A DNA stretch of 64,000 nt from positions 8,375,047 to 8,439,046 of the forward strand of contig OZ024786.1 of the NCBI GenBank assembly GCA_964017065.1, in the 5' to 3' direction. Each line of letters starts with the position of its first letter. Position 1 is the stretch's first letter. The notes beneath the pieces are model-generated. The model had not been told where the DNA came from, made no database searches, and saw only the letters and a list, made by a program, of their open reading frames with translations. This document shows positions 1 through 15,200 of the stretch, in pieces. This DNA is from Haliclona indistincta (taxonomy: Eukaryota; Porifera; Demospongiae; Haplosclerida; Chalinidae). The translations under genes and the position numbers were made by a program.

Positions 1-3000
1 TGCACCCTTTGGGTTTTGTGAATTCGCTGTGGGACCCCAATGGTGCACCCTGTGGGTTTTGTGAATTCGCGTTGGGACCCCAATGGAGCACCGTTGGAGT
101 ATTTTGAATTCGCGGTGGGACCCCAATGTTGCACCCTTGGGGTTTTGTGAATTCGCGGTGGGACCCCAATGGTGCACCCTTGGGGTTTTGTGAATTCGCG
201 TTGGGACACCAATGGTGCACCCTTGAGGTTTTGAGATTTCGCGGTGGGACCCCAATGGTGCCCCCTTGGGGTTTTGAGAATTCGCGGTGGGACCTCAATG
301 GTGCACCCTTGGGGTTTTGTGAATTCGCGGTGGGACCCCAATGGTGCACCCTTGGGGTTTTATGAATACGCGGTGGGACCCCATTGGTGCACCCTTGGGG
401 TTTTGTGAATTCGCGGTGGGACCCCAATGGTGCACCTTTGGCTTTTGTGAATTCGCGGTGGGACCCCAATGGTGCACCCTTGGGGTTTTGTGAATTCGCG
501 GTGGGACCCCAATGGTGCACCCTTGGGGTTTTGTGAATACGCGGTGGGACCCCTGTGGTGCACCCTTGGGGTTTTGTGAATTCGCGGTAGGACCCCAATG
601 GGTCACCCTTGAGGTTTTGTGACTTCGTGGTGGGACCCCAATGGTGCACCCTTCGGGTTTTGTTTATTCGCTGTGGGACCCCATTGGTGCACCCTTGGAG
701 TTTTGTGAATTCGCTGCGGGACCCCAATGGTGCACCCTATGGGTTTTGTGAATTCGCGTTGGGACCCCAATGGAGCACCGTTGGAGTTTTTTGAATTCGC
801 GGTGGGACCCCAATGTTGCACCCTTGGGGTTTTGTGAATTCGCGGTGGGACCCCAATGGTGCACCCTTGGGGTTTTGTGAAATCGCGGTGGGACCCCAAT
901 GGTGCACCCTTGGGGTTTTGTGAATACGCGGTGGGACCCCTATGTTGCACCCTTGGGGTTTTGTGAATTCGCGGTGGGACCCCAATGGTGCACCCTTGGG
1001 GTTTTGTGAATTCGCGGTGGGACCCCAATGGTGCACCCTTGGGGTTTTGTGAATACGCGCTGGGAACCCAATGGTGCACCCTTGGGGTTTTGTGAATTCG
1101 CGGTGGGACCCCAATGGTGCACCTTTGGGTTTTGTGAATTCGCGGTGGACCCCAATGGTGCACCCTTGGGGTTTTGTGAATTCGCGGTGGGACCCCAAAA
1201 AAGAACCCTTGGGATTTTGTGAAATCGCGCTGGGAACCAAATGGTGCACCCTTGGGGTTTTGTGAATTCGCGGTGGGACCCCTATGGTGCACCCTTGGGG
1301 TTTTGTGAATTCGCGGTAGGACCCCAATGGGTCACCCTTGAGGTTTTGTGACTTCGCGGTGGGACCCCAATGGTGCACCCTTCGGGTTTTGTTTATTCGC
1401 GGTGGGACCCCAATGGTGCACCCTTTGGGTTTTGTGAATTCGCTGTGGGACCCCAATGGTGCACCCTGTGGGTTTTGTGAATTCGCGTTGGGACCCCAAT
1501 GGAGCACCGTTGGAGTATTTTGAATTCGCGGTGGGACCCCAATGTTGCACCCTTGGGGTTTTGTGAATTCGCGGTGGGACCCCAATGGTGCACCCTTGGG
1601 GTTTTGTGAATTCGCGGTGGGACACCAATGTTGCACCCTTGGGGCTTTATGAATTCGCGGTGGGACCCCAATAGTGCACCCTTGGGGTTTTGTGAATTCG
1701 CTGTGGGACCCCAATGGTGCACCCTTGGGGTTTTGTGAATTCGTGGAGGTACCCCAATGGTGCACCCTTGGGGTTTTGTGAATTCGCGGTGGGACCCCAG
1801 TGTTGCACCCTTGGGGTTTAGTGAATTCGCGTTGGGACCCCAATGGTGCACCCTTGGGGTTTTGTGAATTCGCGTCGGGACAACATAGGTGCACCCTTGA
1901 GGTTTTGTGAATTCGCTTTGGGACCCCAATGGTGCACACTTGGGGATTTGTGAATTCGCGGTGGGACCCCAATGGTGCACCCTTTTGGTTTTGTGAATTC
2001 ACGGTGGGACCCCAATGGTGCACCCACGGGGTTTTGTGAATTCGCGGTGGGACCTCATTGGTGCACCCTTGGGGTTTTGGGAATTCGCGGTGGGACCCCA
2101 ATGGTGCACCCTTGGGGTTTTGTGAATTCGCGGTGGGACCCCAATGGTGCACCCTTGGGGTTTTGTGATTTCGCGGTGGGACCCCAATGGTGCATCCTTG
2201 GGATTTTGTGAATTCGCATTGGGACCCCAATGGTGCACCCTTGGGGTTTTCTGAATTCGCGTTGGGACCCCCATGGTGCACCTTTGGGGTTTTGTGAATT
2301 CGCGGTGGGACCCCAATGGTGCACCTTTGGCTTTTGTGAATTCGCGGTGGGACCCCAATGGCGCACCCTTGGGGTTTTGTGAATTCGCGGTGGGACCCCA
2401 ATGGTGCACCCTTGGGGTTTTGTGAATACGCGGTGGGACCCCTGTGGTGCACCCTTGGGGTTTTGTGAATTCGCGGTAGGACCCCAATGGGTCACCCTTG
2501 AGGTTTTGTGACTTCGCGGTGGGACCCCAATGGTGCACCCTTCGGGTTTTGTTTATTCGCGGTGGGACCCCAATGGTGCACCCTTTGGGTTTTGTGAATT
2601 CGCTGTGGGACCCAATGGTGCACCCTGTGGGTTTTGTGAATTCGCGTTGGGACCCCAATGGAGCACCGTTGGAGTATTTTGAATTCGCGGTGGGACCCCA
2701 ATGTTGCACCCTTGGGGTTTTGTGAATTCGCGGTGGGACCCCAATGGTGCACCCTTGGGGTTTTGTGAATTCGCGGTGGGACCCCAATGTTGCACCCTTG
2801 GGGCTTTGTGAATTCGCGGTGGGACCCCAATAGTGCACCCTTGGGGTTTTGTGAATTCGCTGTGGGACCCCAATGGTGCACCCATGGGGTTTTCTGAATT
2901 CGTGGAGGTACCCCAATGGTGCACCCTTGGGGTTTTGTGAATTTGCGGTGGGACCCCAATGGTGCACCCTTGGGGTTTTGTGAATTCGCGTCGGGACAAC

Positions 3001-6000
3001 ATTGGTGCACCCTTGAGGTTTTGTGAATTCGCTTTGGGACCCCAATGGTGCACACTTGGGGATTTGTGAATTCGCGGTGGGACCCCAATGGTGCACCCTT
3101 TTGGTTTTGTGATTTCACGGTGGGACCCCAATGGTGCACCCACGGGGTTTTGTGAATTCGCGGTGGGACCTCAATGGTGCACCCTTGGGGTTTTGGGAAT
3201 TCGCAGTGGGACCCCAATGGTGCACCCTTGGGGTTTTGTGAATTCGCGGTGGGACCCCAATGGTGCACCCTTGGGGTTTTGTGATTTCGCGGTGGGACCC
3301 CAATGGTGCACCCTTGGGATTTTGTGAATTCGCATTGGGACCCCAATGGTGCACCCTTGGGGTTTTGTGAATTCGCGTTGGGACCCCCATGGTGCACCCT
3401 TGGGGTTTTGTGAATTCGCGGTGGGACCCCAATGGTGCACCGTTGGGGGTTTGTAAATTCGCGGTGGGAACCCAATGGTGCACCCTTGGGGTTTTGTGAA
3501 TTCAAGGTGGGACCCCAACAGTGCACCCTTTGGGTTTTGTGAAGTCACGGTGGGACCCCAATGTTGCTCCCTTGGGGTTTTGTGAAGTCACGGTGGGACC
3601 CCAATGTTGCTCCCTTGGGGTTTTGTGAATTCACGTTGGGACCCCAATGGTGCACCCTTGGAGTTTAGTGAATTTGCGGTGGGACCCAAATGGTGCACAA
3701 ATGGGGTTTTGTGAATTCGCGGTGGGAACCAATTCGAGCACCCTTTGGGTTTTGTGAATTCGCGGTGAGAAGCCAAAGGTGTCACACTTGGGATTTTGTG
3801 AATTCGCGGTTGGACCCCAATGGTGCACCTTTGGGGTTTTGTGATTTCGCTGTGGGAACCAGGTGGTGTACCCTTGGGGTTTTTTGAATTCGCGGTGTGA
3901 CCCCTATAGTGCACCCTGGGTGTTTAGTGAATTCGTGGTGGGACCACAATGGTGCAACCTTGGGGTTTTGTGAATTCGCTGTGGGACCAAGATGGTGAAA
4001 CCTTGGGGTTTTGTGAATTCGCGGTGGGTCCCCAACGGTGCACCCTTGGGGTTTTGAGAAATCGCGGTGGGACCCCAATGGTGTACCCTTGGGGGTTTGT
4101 GAATTCGCGATGGGACCCCAATGGTGCACCCTTGGGGTTTTGTGAATTCGCGGTGGGACCCCAATGGTGCACCCTTGGTGTTTTGTGAATTCGCGGTGGC
4201 ACCCAGCACCCTTGGGGTTTTGTGAATTCGCTGAGGGAACCCAATGGTGCACCCTGGGGTTTTGTGAAGTCACGATGGGAACCCAATGGTGCACCCTTTG
4301 GGTATTGTGAATTCACTGTGGGAACCCAATGGTGCACCCTTAGGGTTTTGTCAATTCGCCGTGGGACCCCAACTGTGCACCCTTGGGGTTTTGTGAATTT
4401 GTTGTGGGACGCAGATGGCGCACACTTGGGGTTTTGTGAATTCGCGATGGGACCCCAATGGTGCACACTTGGGGTTTTGTGAATTCGCGGTGGGACCCCA
4501 ATGGTGCACCCTTGGGGACCCCAATGGTGCACCCTGGGGCTTTTGTGAATTCGCGGTGGCACCCCAATGGTGCACCCTTGGGGTTTTGTTAATTCGCGGT
4601 GGGACCCCAATGGAGCACCCTTGGGGTTTTGTGAATTCGCGGTGGGACCCCAATGGTGCACCCTTGGGGTTTTGTGAATTCGCGGTGGCACCCCAATGGT
4701 GAACCCTTGGGGTTTTGTGAATTCGCAGTGGGACCCCAATGGAACACCCTTGGGGTTTTGTGAATTCGCTGTGGGACCCCAATGGTGCACCCTTGGGGTT
4801 TTGTGAATTCGCGTTGGGACACCAATGGTGCACCCTTGAGGTTTTGTGAATTCGCGGTGGGACCCCAATGGTGCACCCTTCGGATTTTGTGAATTCGCGG
4901 TGGGAACCCAAAGGTGCACCCTTGGGGTTTTGTGAATTCGCGTTGGGACCACAATGGTGCACCCTTGGGGTTTTGTGAATTCGCAGTGGGACCCCAATGT
5001 TGCACCCTTGGGGTTCGTGAATTCGCGTTGGTACCCCAATGGTGCACACTTGGGGTTTTGTGAATTCGCGTTGGGACCCCAATTGTGCACCCTTGGCGTT
5101 TGCGGTCGGACTACAATGGTGCACCCTTGGGGTTTTGTGAATTCGCGGTGGGACCCCAATGGTGCACCCTTGGGGTGTTGTGAATACGCGGTGGGACCCC
5201 TGTGGTGCACCCTTGGGGTTTTGTGAATTCGCGGTGGCACCCCAATGGTGAACCCTTGGGGTTTTGTGAATTCGCAGTGGGACCCCAATGGAGCACCGTT
5301 GGAGTTTTTTGAATTCGCGGTGGGACCCCAATGTTGCACCCTTGGGGTTTTGTGAATTCGCGGTGGGACCCCAATGGTGCACCCTTGGGGTTTTGTGAAT
5401 TCGCGGTGGGACCCCAATGGTGCACCCTTGGGGTTTTGTGAATACGCGGTGGGACCCCTATGTTGCACCCTTGGGGTTTTGTGAATTCGCGGTGGGACCC
5501 CAATGGTGCACCCTTGGGGTTTTGTGAATTCGCGGTGGGACCACAAAAAGGAACCCTTGGGATTTTGTGAAATCGCGCTGGGAACCAAATGGTGCACCCT
5601 TGGGGTTTTGTGAATTCGCGGTGGGACCCCTATGGTGCACCCTTGGGGTTTTGTGAATTCGTGGTAGGACCCCAATGGGTCACCCTTGAGGTTTTGTGAC
5701 TTCGCGGTGGGACCCCAATGGTGCACCCTTCGGGTTTTGTTTATTCACGGTGGGACCCCAATGGTGCACCCTTTGGGTTTTGTGACTTCGCGGTGGGACC
5801 CCAATGGTGCACCCTTCGGGTTTTGTTTATTCGCTGTGGGACCCCAATGGTGCACCCTTGGAGTTTTGTGAATTCGCTGCGGGACCCCAATGGTGCACCC
5901 TATGTGTTTTGTGAATTCGCGTTGGGACCCCAATGGAGCACCGTTGGATTATTTTGAATTCGCGGTGGGACCCCAATGTTGCACCCTTGGGGTTTTGTGA

Positions 6001-6203
6001 ATTCGCGGTGGGACCCCAATGGTGCACCCTTGGGGTTTTGTGAATTCGCGGTGGGACCCCAATGTTGCACCCTTGGGGCTTTGTGAATTCGCGGTGGGAC
6101 CCCAATAGTGCACCCTTGGGGTTTTGTGAATTCGCTGTGGGACCCCAATGGTGCACCCTTGGGGTTTTGTGAATTTGCGGTGGGTCCCCAATGGTGCACC
6201 CTT
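1..6203. repeat. 43-bp EcoRI-site tandem satellite, left-truncated by window
   Basis: About 144 tandem copies of a 43-bp unit are present. A typical unit runs TGCACCCTTGGGGTTTTGTG, then AATTCGCGGTGGGACCCCAA, then TGG, so nearly every unit carries a GAATTC site. Copies differ by a few substitutions, and a few have 1-2 bp indels. Distinct variants recur in the same order: a GTCACCC...GACTTCG variant lies near 602, 1331, 2491 and 5679, showing higher-order blocks of about 17, 27 and 74 units. The period is 1 modulo 3 and the reverse-complement unit has no stop codon in any frame, so the minus strand is open for up to 600 codons. This looks like a property of the repeat, not a gene. The array ends at about 6203, where it joins the next repeat within a shared CTTTTATGTG-like stretch. 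Confidence 0.97.
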
Positions 6204-9200
6204 TTATGTGTGTGGTTCCTTGTGTGTTATTGAAAAAAAATGTTTTTTTATTTCAATTTTTTTTACCATTATTTTATTATTGTTATATATTTTTTTCAAT
6301 AGTACACAAGAAACCACATACATAAAAAATATAATAATAATAAAGTAATGGTAAAAAAAATAAATAAAAAACATTGTTCCCATGACGCCTATAAACAATG
6401 GGAACAATGTTTTTTATTTATTTTTTTTACCATTATTCTTTTAATTATATATTTTTTTCTATAATACACAAGGAACCACATACATAAAAAATATATAATA
6501 ATACAATAATGGTAAAATAATTGTAAAAAAAATAAATAAAAAACATTGTTCCCAGGCATCATGGGAACATTGTTTTTAATTTGATTTATTAATTTTAATT
6601 TTTTACCCTTATTTTATTATTGTTATATATTTTTTTCAATAGTACACAAGGAACCACAAACATAAAAAATATAATAATAAAATAAGGGTAAAAAAAAATT
6701 AAATAAAAAAATTAAATAAAAACTATTGTTCACATACCATAATCAAACCAAAGTGTGCGTTTACGGGCACACTGAAGCCACAAATGTGCAAACAAATTGC
6801 CGCGGCGCCGAGTGCCTTTCGCTCCCTACCTACGGGATGCAAACCTATGTCACTCTTCGGTTACAGTAATGTTTTAGTTGAATAAGCGCGAGAAACAATT
6901 TTGTTTTTTTTGCGGAAAATTCCCATTCTACACTTTTATGTATGTGGTTCCTTGTGTGTTATTGAAAAAAAATATTTTTTTATTTCAATTTTTTTTACCA
7001 TTATTTTATTATTATTATATATTTTTTTCAATAGTACACAAGAAACCACATACATAAAAAATATAATAATAATAAAATAATGGTAAAAAAATAAATAAAA
7101 AACATTGTTCCCATGACGCCTATAAACAATGGGAACAATGTTTTTTATTCATTTTTTTTACCATTATTCTTTTAATTATATATTTTTTTCTATAATACAC
7201 AAGGAACCACATACATAAAAAATATATAATAATACAATAATGGTAAAATAATAGTAAAAAAAATAAATGAAAAACATTGTTCCCAGGCATCATGGGAACA
7301 TTGTTTTTAATTTAATTTTTTAATTTTAATTTTTTACCATTATTTTATTATTGTTATATATTTTTTTCAATAGTACACAAGGAACCACAAACATAAAAAA
7401 TATAATAATAATAAAATAAGGGTAAAAAAAATTAAATAAAAAAAATTAAATAAAAACTATTGTTCACATACCAAAATCAAACCAAAGTGTGCGTTTCCGG
7501 GCACACTGAAGCCACAAATGTGCAAACAAATCGCCGCGGCGCCGAGTGCCTTTCGCTCAAAACCTACGGGATGCAAACCTATGTCACTCTTCGGTTACAG
7601 TAATGTTTTAGTTGAATAAGCGCGAGAAACAATTTTGGTTTTTTTGCGGAAAATTCCCATTCTACACTTTTATGTATGTGGTTCCTTGTGTGTTATTGAA
7701 AAAAAATATTTTTTTATTTCAATTTTTTTTACCATTATTTTATTATTATTATATATTTTTTTCAATAGTACACAAGAAACCACATACATAAAAAATATAA
7801 TAATAATAAAATAATGGTAAAAAAAATAAATAAAAAACATTGTTCCCATGACGCCTATAAACAATGGGAACAATGTTTTTAATTTATTTTTTTACCATTA
7901 TTCTTTCAATGATATATTTTTTCTATAATACTCAAGGAACCACATACATAAAAAATATATAATAATACAATAATGGTAAAATAATTGTAAAAAAAATAAA
8001 TAAAAAACATTGTTCCCAGGCATCATGGGAACATTGTTTTTAATTTGATTTATTAATTTTAATTTTTTACCATTATTTTATTATTGTTATATATTTTTTT
8101 CAATAGTACACAAGGAACCACAAACATAAAAAATATAATAATAAAATAAGGGTAAAAAAAATTAAATAAAAAAAATTAAATAAAAACTATTGTTCACATA
8201 CCATAATCAAACCAAAGTGTGCGTTTCCGGGCACACTGAAGCCACAAATGTGCAAACAAATCGCCGCGGCGCCGAGTGCCTTTCGCTCAAAACCTACGGG
8301 ATGCAAACCTATGTCACTCTTCGGTTACAGTAATGTTTTAGTTGAATAAGCGAGAGAAACAATTTTGGTTTTTTTGCGGAAAATTCCCATTCTACACTTT
8401 TATGTATGTGGTTCCTTGTGTGTTATTGAAAAAAAATATTTTTTTATTTCAATTTTTTTTACCATTATTTTATTATTATTATATATTTTTTTCAATAGTA
8501 CACAAGAAACCACATACATAAAAAATATAATAATAATAAAATAATGGTAAAAAAAATAAATAAAAAACATTGTTCCCATGACGCCTATAAACAATGGGAA
8601 CAATGTTTTTTATTTATTTTTTTTACCATTATTCTTTCAATGATATATTTTTTCTATAATACTCAAGGAACCACATACATAAAAAATATATAATAATACA
8701 ATAATGGTAAAATAATTGTAAAAAAAATCAATAAACATTGTTCCCAGGCATCATGGGAACATTGTTTTTAATTTGATTTATTAATTTTAATTTTTTACCA
8801 TTATTTTATTATTGTTATATATTTTTTTCAATAGTACACAAGGAACCACAAACATAAAAAATATAATAATAAAATAAGGGTAAAAAAAATTAAATAAAAA
8901 AAATTAAATAAAAACTATTGTTCACATACCATAATCAAACCAAAGTGTGCGTTTACGGGCACACTGAAGCCACAAATGTGCAAACAAATTGCCGCGGCGC
9001 CGAGTGCCTTTCGCTCCCTACCTACGGGATGCAAACCTATGTCACTCTTCGGTTACAGTAATGTTTTAGTTGAATAAGCGCGAGAAACAATTTTGTTTTT
9101 TTTGCGGAAAATTCCCATTCTACACTTTTATGTATGTGGTTCCTTGTGTGTTATTGAAAAAAAATATTTTTTTATTTCAATTTTTTTTACCATTATTTTA

Positions 9201-12200
9201 TTATTATTATATATTTTTTTCAATAGTACACAAGAAACCACATACATAAAAAATATAATAATAATAAAATAATGGTAAAAAAATAAATAAAAAACATTGT
9301 TCCCATGACGCCTATAAACAATGGGAACAATGTTTTTTATTCATTTTTTTTACCATTATTCTTTTAATTATATATTTTTTTCTATAATACACAAGGAACC
9401 ACATACATAAAAAATATATAATAATACAATAATGGTAAAATAATAGTAAAAAAAATAAATGAAAAACATTGTTCCCAGGCATCATGGGAACATTGTTTTT
9501 AATTTAATTTTTTAATTTTAATTTTTTACCATTATTTTATTATTGTTATATATTTTTTTCAATAGTACACAAGGAACCACAAACATAAAAAATATAATAA
9601 TAATAAAATAAGGGTAAAAAAAATTAAATAAAAAAAATTAAATAAAAACTATTGTTCACATACCAAAATCAAACCAAAGTGTGCGTTTCCGGGCACACTG
9701 AAGCCACAAATGTGCAAACAAATCGCCGCGGCGCCGAGTGCCTTTCGCTCCCTACCTACGGGATGCAAACCTATGTCACTCTTCGGTTACAGTAATGTTT
9801 TAGTTGAATAAGCGCGAGAAACAATTTTGTTTTTTTTGCGGAAAATTCCCATTCTACACTTTTATGTATGTGGTTCCTTGTGTGTTATTGAAAAAAAATA
9901 TTTTTTTATTTCAATTTTTTTTACCAATATTTTATTATTATTATATATTTTTTTCAATAGTACACAAGAAACCACATACATAAAAAATATAATAATAATA
10001 AAATAATGGTAAAAAAATAAATAAAAAACATTGTTCCCATGACGCCTATAAACAATGGGAACAATGTTTTTTATTCATTTTTTTTACCATTATTCTTTTA
10101 ATTATATATTTTTTTCTATAATACACAAGGAACCACATACATAAAAAATATATAATAATACAATAATGGTAAAATAATAGTAAAAAAAATAAATGAAAAA
10201 CATTGTTCCCAGGCATCATGGGAACATTGTTTTTAATTTAATTTTTTAATTTTAATTTTTTACCATTATTTTATTATTGTTATATATTTTTTTCAATAGT
10301 ACACAAGGAACCACAAACATAAAAAATATAATAATAATAAAATAAGGGTAAAAAAAATTAAATAAAAAAAATTAAATAAAAACTATTGTTCACATACCAA
10401 AATCAAACCAAAGTGTGCGTTTCCGGGCACACTGAAGCCACAAATGTGCAAACAAATCGCCGCGGCGCCGAGTGCCTTTCGCTCAAAACCTACGGGATGC
10501 AAACCTATGTCACTCTTCGGTTACAGTAATGTTTTAGTTGAATAAGCGCGAGAAACAATTTTGGTTTTTTTGCGGAAAATTCCCATTCTACACTTTTATG
10601 TATGTGGTTCCTTGTGTGTTATTGAAAAAAAATATTTTTTTATTTCAATTTTTTTTACCATTATTTTATTATTATTATATATTTTTTTCAATAGTACACA
10701 AGAAACCACATACATAAAAAATATAATAATAATAAAATAATGGTAAAAAAAATAAATAAAAAACATTGTTCCCATGACGCCTATAAACAATGGGAACAAT
10801 GTTTTTAATTTATTTTTTTACCATTATTCTTTCAATGATATATTTTTTCTATAATACTCAAGGAACCACATACATAAAAAATATATAATAATACAATAAT
10901 GGTAAAATAATTGTAAAAAAAATAAATAAAAAACATTGTTCCCAGGCATCATGGGAACATTGTTTTTAATTTGATTTATTAATTTTAATTTTTTACCATT
11001 ATTTTATTATTGTTATATATTTTTTTCAATAGTACACAAGGAACCACAAACATAAAAAATATAATAATAAAATAAGGGTAAAAAAAATTAAATAAAAAAA
11101 ATTAAATAAAAACTATTGTTCACATACCATAATCAAACCAAAGTGTGCGTTTCCGGGCACACTGAAGCCACAAATGTGCAAACAAATCGCCGCGGCGCCG
11201 AGTGCCTTTCGCTCAAAACCTACGGGATGCAAACCTATGTCACTCTTCGGTTACAGTAATGTTTTAGTTGAATAAGCGAGAGAAACAATTTTGGTTTTTT
11301 TGCGGAAAATTCCCATTCTACACTTTTATGTATGTGGTTCCTTGTGTGTTATTGAAAAAAAATATTTTTTTATTTCAATTTTTTTTACCATTATTTTATT
11401 ATTATTATATATTTTTTTCAATAGTACACAAGAAACCACATACATAAAAAATATAATAATAATAAAATAATGGTAAAAAAAATAAATAAAAAACATTGTT
11501 CCCATGACGCCTATAAACAATGGGAACAATGTTTTTTATTTATTTTTTTTACCATTATTCTTTCAATGATATATTTTTTCTATAATACTCAAGGAACCAC
11601 ATACATAAAAAATATATAATAATACAATAATGGTAAAATAATTGTAAAAAAAATCAATAAACATTGTTCCCAGGCATCATGGGAACATTGTTTTTAATTT
11701 GATTTATTAATTTTAATTTTTTACCATTATTTTATTATTGTTATATATTTTTTTCAATAGTACACAAGGAACCACAAACATAAAAAATATAATAATAAAA
11801 TAAGGGTAAAAAAAATTAAATAAAAAAAATTAAATAAAAACTATTGTTCACATACCATAATCAAACCAAAGTGTGCGTTTACGGGCACACTGAAGCCACA
11901 AATGTGCAAACAAATTGCCGCGGCGCCGAGTGCCTTTCGCTCCCTACCTACGGGATGCAAACCTATGTCACTCTTCGGTTACAGTAATGTTTTAGTTGAA
12001 TAAGCGCGAGAAACAATTTTGTTTTTTTTGCGGAAAATTCCCATTCTACACTTTTATGTATGTGGTTCCTTGTGTGTTATTGAAAAAAAATATTTTTTTA
12101 TTTCAATTTTTTTTACCATTATTTTATTATTATTATATATTTTTTTCAATAGTACACAAGAAACCACATACATAAAAAATATAATAATAATAAAATAATG

Positions 12201-15200
12201 GTAAAAAAATAAATAAAAAACATTGTTCCCATGACGCCTATAAACAATGGGAACAATGTTTTTTATTCATTTTTTTTACCATTATTCTTTTAATTATATA
12301 TTTTTTTCTATAATACACAAGGAACCACATACATAAAAAATATATAATAATACAATAATGGTAAAATAATAGTAAAAAAAATAAATGAAAAACATTGTTC
12401 CCAGGCATCATGGGAACATTGTTTTTAATTTAATTTTTTAATTTTAATTTTTTACCATTATTTTATTATTGTTATATATTTTTTTCAATAGTACACAAGG
12501 AACCACAAACATAAAAAATATAATAATAATAAAATAAGGGTAAAAAAAATTAAATAAAAAAAATTAAATAAAAACTATTGTTCACATACCAAAATCAAAC
12601 CAAAGTGTGCGTTTCCGGGCACACTGAAGCCACAAATGTGCAAACAAATCGCCGCGGCGCCGAGTGCCTTTCGCTCCCTACCTACGGGATGCAAACCTAT
12701 GTCACTCTTCGGTTACAGTAATGTTTTAGTTGAATAAGCGCGAGAAACAATTTTGTTTTTTTTGCGGAAAATTCCCATTCTACACTTTTATGTATGTGGT
12801 TCCTTGTGTGTTATTGAAAAAAAATATTTTTTTATTTCAATTTTTTTTACCAATATTTTATTATTATTATATATTTTTTTCAATAGTACACAAGAAACCA
12901 CATACATAAAAAATATAATAATAATAAAATAATGGTAAAAAAATAAATAAAAAACATTGTTCCCATGACGCCTATAAACAATGGGAACAATGTTTTTTAT
13001 TCATTTTTTTTACCATTATTCTTTTAATTATATATTTTTTTCTATAATACACAAGGAACCACATACATAAAAAATATATAATAATACAATAATGGTAAAA
13101 TAATAGTAAAAAAAATAAATGAAAAACATTGTTCCCAGGCAACATGGGAACATTGTTTTTAATTTAATTTTTTAATTTTAATTTTTTACCATTATTTTAT
13201 TATTGTTATATATTTTTTTCAATAGTACACAAGGAACCACAAACATAAAAAATATAATAATAATAAAATAAGGGTAAAAAAATTAAATAAAAAAAATTAA
13301 ATAAAAACTATTGTTCACATACCAAAATCAAACCAAAGTGTGCGTTTCCGGGCACACTGAAGCCACAAATGTGCAAACAAATCGCCGCGGCGCCGAGTGC
13401 CTTTCGCTCAAAACCTACGGGATGCAAACCTATGTCACTCTTCGGTTCCAGTAATGTTTTAGTTGAATAAGCGCGAGAAACAATTTTGTTTTTTTTGCGG
13501 AAAATTCCCATTCTACACTTTTATGTATGTGGTTCCTTGTGTGTTATTGAAAAAAAATATTTTTTTATTTCAATTTTTTTTACCAATATTTTATTATTAT
13601 TATATATTTTTTTCAATAGTACACAAGAAACCACATACATAAAAAATATAATAATAATAAAATAATGGTAAAAAAATAAATAAAAAACATTGTTCCCATG
13701 ACGCCTATAAACAATGGGAACAATGTTTTTTATTCATTTTTTTTACCATTATTCTTTTAATTATATATTTTTTTCTATAATACACAAGGAACCACATACA
13801 TAAAAAATATATAATAATACAATAATGGTAAAATAATAGTAAAAAAAATAAATGAAAAACATTGTTCCCAGGCATCATGGGAACATTGTTTTTAATTTAA
13901 TTTTTTAATTTTAATTTTTTACCATTATTTTATTATTGTTATATATTTTTTTCAATAGTACACAAGGAACCACAAACATAAAAAATATAATAATAATAAA
14001 ATAAGGGTAAAAAAAATTAAATAAAAAAAATTAAATAAAAACTATTGTTCACATACCAAAATCAAACCAAAGTGTGCGTTTCCGGGCACACTGAAGCCAC
14101 AAATGTGCAAACAAATCGCCGCGGCGCCGAGTGCCTTTCACTCCCTACCTACGGGATGCAAACCTATGTCACTCTTCGGTTACAGTAATGTTTTAGTTGA
14201 ATAAGCGCGAGAAACAATTTTGTTTTTTTTGCGGAAAATTCCCATTCTACACTTTTATGTATGTGGTTCCTTGTGTGTTATTGAAAAAAAATATTTTTTT
14301 ATTTCAATTTTTTTTACCAATATTTTATTATTATTATATATTTTTTTCAATAGTACACAAGAAACCACATACATAAAAAATATAATAATAATAAAATAAT
14401 GGTAAAAAAATAAATAAAAAACATTGTTCCCATGACGCCTATAAACAATGGGAACAATGGTTTTTATTCATTTTTTTTACCATTATTTTTTTAATTATAT
14501 ATTTTTTTCTATAATACACAAGGAACCACATACATAAAAAAATATATAATAATACAATAATGGTAAAATAATAGTAAAAAAAATAAATGAAAAACATTGT
14601 TCCCAGGCATCATGGGAACATTGTTTTTAATTTAATTTTTTAATTTTAATTTTTTACCATTATTTTATTATTGTTATATATTTTTTTCAATAGTACACAA
14701 GGAACCACAAACATAAAAAATATAATAATAATAAAATAAGGGTAAAAAAAATTAAATAAAAAAAATTAAATAAAAACTATTGTTCACATACCAAAATCAA
14801 ACCAAAGTGTGCGTTTCCGGGCACACTGAAGCCACAAATGTGCAAACAAATCGCCGCGGCGCCGAGTGCCTTTCACTCCCTACCTACGGGATGCAAACCT
14901 ATGTCACTCTTCGGTTACAGTAATGTTTTAGTTGAATAAGCGCGAGAAACAATTTTGTTTTTTTTGCGGAAAATTCCCATTCTACACTTTTATGTATGTG
15001 GTTCCTTGTGTGTTATTGAAAAAAAATATTTTTTTATTTCAATTTTTTTTACCAATATTTTATTATTATTATATATTTTTTTCAATAGTACACAAGAAAC
15101 CACATACATAAAAAATATAATAATAATAAAATAATGGTAAAAAAATAAATAAAAAACATTGTTCCCATGACGCCTATAAACAATGGGAACAATGTTTTTT

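Noticed and set aside
1..6203. Long minus-strand ORFs (up to 600 residues) rich in His, Trp, Pro, Gly
   Set aside because: They are produced by the stop-free 43-bp satellite in every frame; there is no start context, exon structure or domain.
1..6203. Regular short repeats that could be mistaken for a CRISPR array
   Set aside because: There are no distinct spacers; the whole 43-bp unit repeats, and the setting is eukaryotic.
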